A stretch of 60,000 bases of DNA from Nematostella vectensis. Its lineage: Eukaryota; Cnidaria; Anthozoa; Actiniaria; Edwardsiidae. Location: positions 7,430,801-7,490,800 of the forward strand of contig NC_064044.1 of the NCBI RefSeq assembly GCF_932526225.1, written 5' to 3'. Of this stretch, positions 1 to 9,800 are shown piece by piece. Under the pieces are notes generated by a model. The model was not told where the DNA came from and did not search any database. It worked only from the letters and a program-made list of their open reading frames with translations. Positions within the stretch are counted from its first letter, which is position 1. Each line of letters starts with the position of its first letter. A program made the position numbers and the translations under genes.

Positions 1-165
1 AAGTTTGAAACCACATTTTTTATACAGGTCATACTACACCTGAATCAGCACATCACAAGTTTAAAGAGGCTTGCTATAGATTTCTGACATGGACTCACAA
101 CTTATTTTCATGGAGTATTTTTTTTCATAATAACAAGTCTCCAGTATATATTACCTTAGCGTGAT

Positions 166-572
166 GTTACACGCGTCGTTCTGCAACATCGTTTTTTCGC
201 TCAACACGCTGCACGAAAAAACGATTGCCGTATAACATGGTCTCCCGTCTCGTTTTTTTTTTTACGCAACATTTTGTTTTGCAACATATTGCAGGATTTT
301 GAATCAGGATCTAAATCTTGCAACAAAAAATAACGAATTATGAAAAAAATCGATCCGTGTAACGTCACGTCGTCGTTTTGTATGTGAAACAAATCGCACA
401 GTCCATCTTATTTTGGGCACACAAACGAGGTCGTTTACAAAAGTGTGGGTGCGCGGTTCTTGGCCTGTAGACTTCTGTTGCATGTTGTAAAACGATCCGT
501 GTAACAAGTACCGCGAAAATGGTGGCGTCATTTGTTGCGCGAAAAAACGGTGTTGCAAACGACGCGTGTAAC
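166..572. mobile_element. MITE-like element with ~40 bp inverted ends
   Basis: The left end GTTACACGCGTCGTTCTGCA and about 20 further bases (to about 206) are mirrored at 532-572 as TGCAAACGACGCGTGTAAC. The ends match over about 40 bp with few differences. No transposase is present; the 63-122 codon ORFs inside are not convincing. I could not define a target-site duplication. It lies immediately upstream of a CAP splice acceptor. Confidence 0.7.
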
Positions 573-595
573 CCCTCTTTTTATTCTTTGTCAAG

Positions 596-678
596 ATAAC
601 TGCAAGAAGTGTGCTGTTGTGTTCGATGATGCCATTGCTACTGTAGAATTCGTCAACTGCCAAAGTGTGCAATGCCAG
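596..678 (+). CDS. CAP1: CAP (adenylyl cyclase-associated protein), third-last exon
   Basis: This is an internal exon of an adenylyl cyclase-associated protein, an actin-monomer recycling factor acting in the cytoplasm. It starts after a pyrimidine-rich acceptor ending AAG at 595 and ends at GTAAAA. It reads DNCKKCAVVFDDAIA then VEFVNCQSVQCQ, with the first D split by the intron. The stretch matches the C-terminal beta-helix (CARP) domain of CAP, where animal CAPs read DNCKK.GLVFDD. It ends in phase 0 and joins the next exon without a frame break. Upstream exons must lie before position 1. A short inverted-repeat element ends only 23 bp upstream of the acceptor. Confidence 0.88.
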
Positions 679-967
679 GTAAAAGAAATTTTAAAGTCTT
701 TTTCCCTACTAAAAGGTGGTTTTCATTTTGGTACCAATTAAGGTACTGAAGGGAAGAAGTTATTTTTTTTTAAGCTGCGAGAACAAATATTTATGTTTAC
801 TCCAATGCACTCGCCCCTATCCGACCCAAGTGTGCTTATGGAGACAACTTAACCAATTACCATTAAAAAAGTTATTATGTTCATATCACAACTGCGATAG
901 GCACGCCAGTATTATTTTTCCCTACTTCCCTATATTTATTTTTATTGATCTTTTTTGATGTTTTAAG

Positions 968-1111
968 GTTAATGGCAAGGTACCAACTGTCTCCATCGAC
1001 AAGACAGACGGCTGCCAAGTGTACCTGAGTAAAGACTCCCTTCAGTCTGAGATCGTCACGGCCAAGTCTTCAGAGATGAACATACTGGTGCAACAGGCGG
1101 ATGGGGATTAT
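968..1111 (+). CDS. CAP1: CAP, penultimate exon
   Basis: The exon has 48 codons, phase 0 at both ends, acceptor TTTTAAG and donor GTGAGT. It begins [16 protein letters not shown] and continues through YLSKDSL and [11 protein letters not shown]. This is the hallmark C-terminal CAP sequence (KVPTISI.KTDGC, AKSSEMNVL in other animals) of the actin-binding CARP domain. Joined to the previous exon it restores the family's conserved order. Identification is very secure. The gene symbol is by family; CAP1/CAP2 separation applies only in vertebrates. Confidence 0.93.
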
Positions 1112-1731
1112 GTGAGTATAGACGTACCTTTAAAGAATGTCGATCGGCCACTCCTTTGTTATTGTTTATAATTGAAAATATTTAACAATTAGACCTCGAG
1201 GCCGATTAAACTATGATTCATTCAAAATAGTCCAAGAGGCCGAGAGGTCTAATTGTTTTAGAATTCACCAACTAGATGGTCGAGCTTAGAAAAAAGGGAC
1301 GATTGAAAGTGGTTTGTATACAGGTGGTTATTTTTCAGTGCCGGTCAATGGCCGCTCTTGTCGTATTGATCGCATTGTGTTGTGTCGAACCGAAGAATAG
1401 AATACTTGAAGACGGAGGTGCAGCTTTTTAAGTAATTTCCTTTATTGGATAGTCAAACTCTGTTTGACTTAACAAACATGATAAATGTGACATCTCTCGA
1501 GGGTTTCACATGCACCCTATGAGAATATTCAAGTTATCGGATCATAACATGATCTTGTTCTCGCATTATCTGGACTCAAGTTACCTGGTTCCGAATTATT
1601 GGGATTCGAGTTACCGGATTTCGAGTTATCACGATTCGAGTAACTGGGTTTCGAAATATTGGGTTTCAAGTTTTCCTTGGTAGTTTAGCCCCCAGGGAAT
1701 GCGAGTACATGATCTTGTTCTTTCTATTTAG
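1112..1731 (+). other. CAP last intron with degenerate repeat
   Basis: GT-AG intron between the two last CAP exons. About 1520-1670 holds a degenerate tandem motif of roughly 17 bp built around TTCGAGTTA(C/T)CGG. It resembles the 32-bp minisatellite at 57347-57514, whose core is also TCGAA..CGGATAAC. Nothing coding was seen. Confidence 0.5.
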
Positions 1732-1815
1732 GTGGAGAACCCGCTCCCTGAGCAGTACAAGTCAGTATGGGATGGCAAAGCCTTCGTCACGACCCCCGTA
1801 GCATCACACGGATAG
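1732..1815 (+). CDS. CAP1: CAP, terminal exon with stop
   Basis: The acceptor is TTTCTATTTAG; the exon begins VENPLPEQYKSVWDGKAF and ends VASHG before TAG. It corresponds to the extreme C terminus of CAP (PEQFK..W.G.KLVT in relatives), the last beta-strand of the dimeric CARP domain. The gene is transcribed toward the channel gene, so the two are convergent with about 4.9 kb between stop codons. A possible poly(A) signal AATAAA lies at 2421-2426. Confidence 0.92.
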   Translation: MENPLPEQYKSVWDGKAFVTTPVASHG

Positions 1816-2494
1816 ACTTTCTTCACAGACCTTTACCAGAACACTTAGAATCTAGCGAACGCGTAGTCCCTGAATTAATTCCCACAAACCTAGAAAAGGA
1901 ATAATGTCCGAAGCGGAATTGTGACCACCTTACTGTCTCTAGATAAACTCAAGAGCGGATCGTAAATCAACTTTCGTAGTTCTTAGAATAGCGTTACTTT
2001 TATGTTTATGTCAAGCTTGCTTTATCTTGCACGGGTTTCAAGGGAGAGGTTTTTGGAAAAAAAAGATTGTTAGCAAAAAACGGTAGAAGGACTCTTGCCT
2101 CTTCCTGATTGGCGCGAGCGCAATTTTTAGGGCTGTTGGTGAAAAGTAGAAATAACAGTAGTCTAGCATCAATTATCTACCCAGTTTTTATGCCTCCGCT
2201 AGAAGGAAAGCGCGAAGTGTGTTGTGGGAAGAGAGGAAGCGAATGGGTAGAAATGGCAGATTAATCTTGGTTAATCAAATTGGATCACTTTCCGCGTCAG
2301 TTAAATTCCTTATCCGTTAAATAGTATTTGCCATGGAAGCTATTTTCGTACTGGGATAAAAAGTATCCTGTATTTTTAAATGCAAAGACGTTTTTTGCAC
2401 AGAGATGATAGAAGTTGATAAATAAAGCTAATTGTGCATGATTGAGTCGAACTTTTCTTCCCTTCCACATTTTGCCCACCCATCAATCTTCCAA
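1816..2494. other. CAP 3' UTR and flank
   Basis: Non-coding. It contains the likely 3' UTR and a candidate AATAAA at 2421-2426. No other gene or element recognised. Confidence 0.4.
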
Positions 2495-2985
2495 CGCCCC
2501 TACACCCCTCCCACGTCCCTCACCCCTTCTACCACGCCCCTGATCCCCCTCACGTCCCCCACACCCCTCCCACGTCCCTCACCCCTTCTACCACGCCCCT
2601 GATCCCCCGCACGTCCCCCACACCCCTCCCACGCCCCTGATCCCCCTCACGTCCCCCACACCCCTCCCACGTCCCTCACCCCTTCTACCACGCCCCTGAT
2701 CCCCCTCACCCCTCCCACGTCCCTCACCCCTTCTACCACGCCCCTGATCCCCCTCACGTCCCCCACACCCCTCCCACGCCCCTGATCCCCCTCACGTCTC
2801 CCACACCCCTCCCACGTCCCTCAACCCTTCTACCACGCCCCTGATCCCCCTCACGTCCCCCTCACCCCTTCTACCACGCCCCTGATCCCCCTCACGTCCC
2901 CCACACCCCTCCCACGTCCCTCACCCCTTCTACCACGCCCCTGATCCCCCTCACGTCCCCCACACCCCCTCCCCTCCCATAAGCA
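2495..2985. repeat. C-rich minisatellite
   Basis: A pyrimidine-rich tandem array with a variable higher-order unit of about 60-66 bp, made of sub-blocks such as CACGCCCCTGATCCCCCTCA, CGTCCCCCACACCCCTCC and CACCCCTTCTACC. The 84-codon ORF crossing it on the minus strand is a repeat artefact. Confidence 0.9.
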
Positions 2986-4574
2986 GTGAGAGTCCCAACG
3001 TATGTCGTAACGTAACCCGCAAAGTATGCCGTAACTATACAGCCCCCAATTTTGTTTGGGATTAGGTGACCAAACGACAGTAGGCTTATGGAACGATATT
3101 GGCGTATCTCATTTTCTTCCTTTTTTTGTTGGAAACAAAGCTTCACAATGAATCATGTGACAAGGGCTTATTTATTGCACCATATTATTTACAACAATAG
3201 GCTTTACATAATCTTTATACAAATTTAAAAATTTTACAGAGATGAAACGTTATAAATAAACGATTCCGACTTGTGTGACGGATCTTTAGAAGAAGAAAAT
3301 ATCAATTAAAGACGGTTGATTCACTATGACATGCGATTCAACCATCAAGCCCTGTCATCAGATTTTCTATTACCGTCAAGCCAGTCGGATGAAGTCGGTC
3401 ATCAGTAAATTAATAAATATATTTAAAGTAATCTGAATATAGTATAGAACGATGTCGACAATAAAACAGTTTGCCCGAGACACCTCAACAACTCGCGAGT
3501 CGTAGAGTGGAAATCAGCCTACGACTCCGCTTACGATCCTCGACTTCGAAAGTTGTAGTGTGTAATTCAGGGCAAAGACATGTCTAAATCAGCCAATGTT
3601 TTACTTATCCTTGTCGTCAAAACATTATTTTTAAATAGCTTATCAAGTTTTTCAACATCTTTTTAATTTACATCGTATATATTTTTGCCATTCAAACCCT
3701 AATGGAAATTTGTGACACTGTCTTTAAAACATACCAAGCCCTAGTATCTCTTAATTGAGCTATCTAAACTTTTTCTAATACCATCTACGAATTGATTGGT
3801 AAAAATCAAAATGAAACTTTTATTTTAAGGCAGACTTATAAGATTGCATTAAAAACTAATGTATGCAGAGATAGGTCGAACGCTTTTGAATTTAAAAACA
3901 CTTGATTCATACTTTAACATCCTTATATCAATACACTTGCATACGCTTTAAGCGTTTTATATAAAGTATCATTGTATCGTCGAACATGTGGATTTGTTTC
4001 TTGGAATTTTCCATGCATTCGACATGCTTTCATAACTCTATTTTGGGACTTCTTGTTACAGTCCATTGTGCGCATACTCAGAGAATTGTTTCCTTAAATT
4101 GAAAGCAATTCATTAATAATTTTGTGAAATAAAGTTTCCGAGACGTAAAATTGAATGCCGGTGAGTTAAATATGATTGTCAATGAAAACGTGAAAATTGG
4201 TAGTTTGTATGAGCAAATGGTTGGCTCTGCTTGACTGAGTATTCAACCATATTACGTGACCCTCAGCCTCGAATATGCGTGACACTCGGCAAGCATTACT
4301 GAGCGTGACACCCATAAGGCAGAGGTAACTTATGAAACTGTTTTCCACCAATCCCAGGCTTGGCAGGCCTGACCGCTTATGAAAAGTAAGTTAAATATTA
4401 AAACATGGATGATATTATAATAGGCGTGACCGTATTAATGAGGTTAAAGGCATTGATTTAGACGTTTTGGAGCACGACCTATACGGATAACGCTTATCTA
4501 CGTGCCCGTATTAGTGAGGGTTCTGTGATATAGACATTTTGATTTGATGTTTCCATTACTACATTGATATGGTA
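2986..4574. other. Intergenic, nothing recognised
   Basis: AT-rich DNA between the convergent CAP and BK-channel genes. No ORF with homology I recognise, no clear inverted-repeat element and no tRNA-like fold. Confidence 0.4.
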
Positions 4575-4697
4575 TCCAGTCAATTCGTCCACAAACCGAT
4601 TCGTCCACAACGAATTCGTCCACAAGTTGAGTCAACTCGTCCACAAATAGTGTCAACTCGTCCACAAAAATAGAGTCAATTCGTCCACACAAAGTTT
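4575..4697. repeat. Short tandem repeat, ~17-20 bp unit
   Basis: Six imperfect copies of a GTCAA(T/C)TCGTCCACAAA motif in a row. The 74-codon minus-strand ORF with repeated VDELT-like words is a by-product. Confidence 0.8.
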
Positions 4698-5344
4698 TAA
4701 CAAAAAAGTAGCCTCGTAGCATAAGTGTTTCATATAAATACGTTTAACTGTTATTCCTGTAATACAACACAAACCCCTAAGAAGACAACACGAAAATACG
4801 ATTTATTTTTGTAAGAGGATCCAAGCTTCCACTGCTAGCTGGAGGGGGGATTTCCACTCTAATTGTTATACCTGTAAGCTACGACCCCGCAATGTATTCG
4901 TCATATTCAGCTGTTCTTCTTCAATTGTAATATGAGTCAGTGGAGATGTCAAATCTTACCCCTCTCCACCATTCTTCCCCTTTCTCCACCCTCCAATCTT
5001 TTTCCCCATTTTTCCACCCCTTCCACCCTCTTTCTCTCTCCCTCTCTCTAGATAACGCTGTGGTGGAGGGAGAGAGGGGAACAAAGGCGGACTCTCGTAC
5101 GTGCCCGATAATCAGGCTACATCACATGTCATACAGTTAGGGGCGTCTTGTGTTCTACAGAAGTGGAGCAAGAGTGGGGCAGTGTCGAGACAAAGCACAA
5201 TACACAGGGGTCAGACGTTAATTCAAAAAGGAAGTCCAAATTATCAGAAGGAAGTCACACATCTCAAAAGTTAAATTTCATGGATAGGGGTATATCAGGT
5301 TTGCAGAGCTTTTTGACAAACACAGAAGTTACACTAACAACAGA
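4698..5344. other. Intergenic with CT-rich tract
   Basis: A pyrimidine-rich tract (CTCTCTCTC runs) occupies 4975-5050. No coding sequence or mobile element recognised. Confidence 0.4.
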
Positions 5345-5870
5345 CTCACATTTATGACTTGTAACCACATCACATATAGACACATTCATGCTATCCGTGT
5401 TTGTAAAACATGTACTATATAACACTATACGCATACTTGTACAGCATTTACCACACATCACAAAGTCTTACAACAATGTCACATGAATATACATTAATGC
5501 TACCCGTCTTTTTAACACATAATGTACTTTATACTATACACATGTATCACATTTATGGCAAAGTCCATAAACACGCTCAGGCTACATGTCTTTTTGACAC
5601 AGTACTAAATGCTATACAGTATATATACAACTATCACATTTATAACACAGTTTTACAATGTCTCATAAAAGCACATCCATGCTACACGTACTTGAAACAC
5701 ATTGTACTATATATACTATACACTATAACATTGCTCACACACACGTAAAACATGTACCAGACGTATAAAAAAGTCTTACAACAATGTCACATAGAAGCAT
5801 GGTCATGCGACACCTGTACACGTCTTTGAAACACATTTTGCATAATACTACAGTATAAGCACATGTGTGT
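5345..5870. repeat. Diverged tandem repeat, ~100-110 bp unit
   Basis: Words such as CATGCTA(T/C)CCGT, AAAACATGTACTATATA and AGTCTTACAACAATGTCACA recur about every 105 bp across roughly five diverged copies. The overlapping 112-codon ORF is a by-product of this repeat. Confidence 0.65.
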
Positions 5871-6004
5871 ATGTGCGCATAAGAGATATATTTTATCCCC
5901 CCTCCTAATAAATATCTCGGCTTCCCCCCTAACCCAACACGATATACCTCAGTCGTTATAGAACCCACAGGCACTTTAAGCCTTTTGTAAAAGCATTACC
6001 ACCG

Positions 6005-6160
6005 GACCCAGTAGCGGATCTAGGGGGAGGGTTTAGGGGATTTAACCCCCCCTTTGGGCGTCCAGAGGGCCACATGTAACAAAAAAAATACCCCCTCCCC
6101 CTTTGTCACTCAGCGAAATCCCCCCTCCCTTTAGCGAAAAGCTAGATCCGCCCCCGGGAC
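6005..6160. repeat. Palindromic short element (family R1)
   Basis: It begins AGTAGCGGATCTAGGGGGAG and ends with the mirror AGCTAGATCCGCCCCC. A second copy of the family lies at 22252-22441. It is a small fold-back or MITE-like repeat with a G/C-rich interior and no ORF. Confidence 0.65.
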
Positions 6161-6219
6161 CTGAATGGGGTTTAGACTCCCGTGTTTGTCCCCCAATCTA
6201 GTCTTTTAGGGACCGTTGT

Positions 6220-6423
6220 TTAGTGAAAACATTTCCAATTAAAGGAGCTAAACGTTTTCTCACAGCAAATCCCAGCTCCTGTTCTATCTATATCCTCAGG
6301 GACCTGAATATCACCACAGGTTTCGCATATCAAAGCGTCTATATCAACGATACCCTCAGCAATACAGTCACTTTCTACTTGCACTACAGCTGAACACGGG
6401 TAAGGCAAGGTAATATCATCCTA
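6220..6423 (-). other. Unidentified coding-like stretch downstream of the channel stop
   Basis: The minus strand is open with a protein-like composition (VVQVESDCIAEGIVDIDALI, then CETCGDIQVPED, then TGAGICCEK). It is cysteine- and acid-rich. I see no start with good context, no family match and no splice structure linking it to the channel exon at 6690. It may be 3' UTR, a decayed mobile-element fragment or chance. Confidence 0.2.
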
Positions 6424-6689
6424 CTAAACCTTACTGCCAAAAGTATACAAAACGTTCCACTTGACAATAACATCAAGTGGCCGCAAAATTTTCGAAAATA
6501 AATTATTTGTTAAATTTCTCCATCTCCACTTATTTCCCCGATGCCATTTCACCGCGAACGCGAATGCCTTGCCGGAAGTGACGTGACTGGAAGTGACGTA
6601 ACATGAGACGAGAGTGACGTGGACGTTGATCCAGTCCCTGGCGTCTTGCCAGTCGGCGCATGCGCGAGATCCATGTGCACGCTGGTCAC

Positions 6690-6828
6690 TCACTCCTTAG
6701 CGAAGACTCGGTCCAGTTCTTCGTTGGAATGCGCTAGCACGAAGACCAGATCGGTGGGCTGTAGGACGAAGCTGTACGGAGGGGTTGCTATGACGTAACG
6801 CTTGGATGAAGGTGCGGTCATCATGCTT
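6690..6828 (-). CDS. KCNMA1: Slo1 exon 31: C terminus and stop
   Basis: 139 nt including TGA at 6690-6692; acceptor [28 protein letters not shown] then [19 protein letters not shown], equivalent to [20 protein letters not shown] and LIFCLMQFD. The tail after the RCK2 fold is short, lacking the long Ser-rich tail of vertebrate isoforms. Confidence 0.93.
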
Positions 6829-9800
6829 CTGGAATAGACGAAAATATACGAGTTTAGTTATTCCTTTTCGTTTAATCCTTTAAATTTAACCCTATTTAAT
6901 GAATCAATCAAAATATCCAAATAGCCGTGTTCGTTAACCAGAGTATTGAATATGGTTCATCAGAAACTAATAGTCGACTCAGATTGGCTGGGTCTAGTGC
7001 CAGCTTTTGGGAAATTGAAATATAATGACATGCAATGGAAGACTGTTGAGTACAAAAAGTAACCTGTTGCAATAGCAATTATGTGACGGTGATGACCTCG
7101 AGGATTCTGATAATGAGAATGATCACAGTGTTGAAGACAATGGTTATTACGATGGTCATGACAAAGCTGACATCTCTACATAAAGGAAATTCTTGCCCGC
7201 AAAATGGCTATAAGCGCTTTGTGATTATACTCTATAGCCCCTCGGTGCCTCAAAATAAACCCTTATACCTGTTACTGTCGCGGAATCTGTAGACACCAAG
7301 GCAAATCATAGAGAAGAACTTGAGCGCGTGAAGAAACATGCTTCCATACAGACCACCGTCCTGAAAGAGATCGCAATTGTTGTCAGTACGACAAACGAAC
7401 ACTACAAGTGTCTAGGTTATTTCGAACACTGCCGCGCGCGAAACCGTGGCCACCAAGGCAAAAGTGAAAATATATATAGCCAATTAGCATACGATAATCA
7501 CACTTTTGTTTGACAAGTAATTCATGACTTCGAAAATTCCGTCGTGCTCTGTTCTCTGATGGGGGCTAAAGCCGTAATACGCATAGTTTAGACGTCGTCC
7601 ATTTATGTACAGTTCCAAATGCGAATGTTCGCAAATGAACGAGCAAGCCTTTGCTACGTACCGGCAATCATACATCGCTTTCATCTCTCTCAGGCTTAAG
7701 AGACCGGAGACGGTAACAAAAGGGGAGAGGAAGAGAGAAAGGGAAAAGAGGGAGCTTGCCGCTCTTTTTTTAATCCGCGTGCGTATACTTTGCACTGATA
7801 CAAGCACATTTCGTCTCTCCGCTTCCGTCTACTTCTCCGCTAACTTCCCTACTTAAAATTGGCCCCAACAGATAATTAAACCACTACTTTTCCCTTACCC
7901 CAAACTGCGCGAGAGGTCCATCGTAGAGTGAGACCTGCGTGATCTTGCATCTACCGCGTATCTCCGCCGTCTCGGGGAAATCGTAGCCTCCCTTGAGTCC
8001 ATCACCCTCGGCAAGCTGCTCCTCCAGGATCGGGTTCACTCCACCAGTCACCAGGTTACGCACCAGTGTCAGAATGTCTCCATTGAAGTAAGTCTGTACA
8101 CGAGAGGTCGCACTCATAAGCATCGAGCAACTTTCAGAATAGCCGTCTACAAAGAGTTCACAATGGGGGTTCACACCTCGATTTCTATAGAACGAAGCGC
8201 TCGATTACCCATCATATACACCCCCCATTTTTGGGCCAAATCATGACATACTTTACTACTTATCATGAATAATCACCGAGATCATAAGTGAGTCCAACAC
8301 CAGAGGCCGTGGACGCCCTTGAACGTGGTACCATAAAGTGAAATAGCAGCTTTAAGGCCTAACTAAACGTCAAACATGTTTGTAAAACATTGCGTTTGAT
8401 GCAATTTTTTTACGTTTAGCCGTTTAGGCTTCCACAACAGATGTTTGAACAAGATCAAAGCATTTTCATTAAACAATGTTGAACGTAAATGTCTTATTCT
8501 CTAACCCCTTATCACACAAAACATTGCGCGCTTCATGCTTTTACCCAATCGCAGCTCAAAATTCCCATGGATCTCTCGCGTATTCATAACGGTAAAAGTG
8601 TGCGCACTCATGCTTTATGAAAATGTTTTTGTGTTTAGCCACCTCGCCAAACATCCTCGCACGAAAGTTAGATTTCAATGTTTGACAAACACGTTTGGAT
8701 GTTTAGCCAGGCCTTTAGATTACTCATTCCTCTCAGTTTCAGGGTCAGTTCATGACGCACTATACTACTTATCATGAGTTACTCACCGAGCTCATAAGCG
8801 AGTCCAACACAGAGGCAGTGAATGTTGTACCGCAAGCAAAAGGCTGGCTAAGGTAAAGTTCCATGTCATCATCGTCATCATCATCGATGTCGAGATACTG
8901 AACATTGCGATCGTAGACTGAAATATTATATTCATATAAGCGTTTTGTTTGTATTTAAGTGCACTTTAGCTGTTACCAGACGCTGTTAAAGTCTGTCCTT
9001 TATTTGTTATTTTATGACATTGACTTACCGATCTCGGTGATCATCGGTATGTTGCACCCGAAAGCCGATCCCCTCCGTTCAACCTTCGCCTTTTCGAAGT
9101 TTGCGTCGGGAAGGCCGATAAATGCATCTCGAGTGTCTGACCTGGTGAGTCCGATTGCGTCGTCAAACGACATTGCCTGTCGAAGCAACCGATACAGACC
9201 GAGGTCAATGTCATTTTAGTTATGGCCATACTACAATGTGAAATGATTTGCGTCGTCAAACGACATAACCTGTCGAAGCAACCGATACAGAACGAGGTCA
9301 GTGTCATTTTAGTTATGGCCATACTACAATGTGAAATGATTTGCGTCGTCAAACGACATAACCTGTCGAAGCAACCGATACAGAACGAGGTCAGTGTCAT
9401 TTTAGTTATGGCCATACTACAATGTGAAATGATTTGCGTCGTCAAACGACATAACCTGTCGAAGCAACCGATACAGAACGAGGTCAGTGTCATTTTAGTT
9501 ATGGCCATACTACAATGTGAAATGATTTGCGTCGTCAAACGACATAACCTGTCGAAGCAACCGATACAGAACGAGGTCAGTGTCATTTTAGTTATGGCCA
9601 TACTACAATGTGAAATGATTTGCGTCGTCAAACGACATAACCTGTCGAAGCAACCGATACAGAACGAGGTCAGTGTCATTTTAGTTATGGCCATACTACA
9701 ATGTGAAATGATTTGCGTCGTCAAACGACATAACCTGTCGAAGCAACCGATACAGAACGAGGTCAGTGTCATTTTAGTTATGGCCATACTACAATGTGAA

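Noticed and set aside
2892-3146. Gly/Val-rich 84-codon ORF over the C-rich minisatellite
   Set aside because: The repeated GGVGDVRG-like words are the translation of the tandem repeat; no splice sites or homology.
5410-5748. 112-codon ORF, Tyr/His-rich
   Set aside because: It follows the diverged ~105-bp tandem repeat and has no recognisable domain.
7484-7807. 107-codon minus-strand ORF between channel exons 29 and 30
   Set aside because: No match to the channel family, low-complexity Ser/Leu stretch, and the exon 29-to-30 join is already in frame without it.
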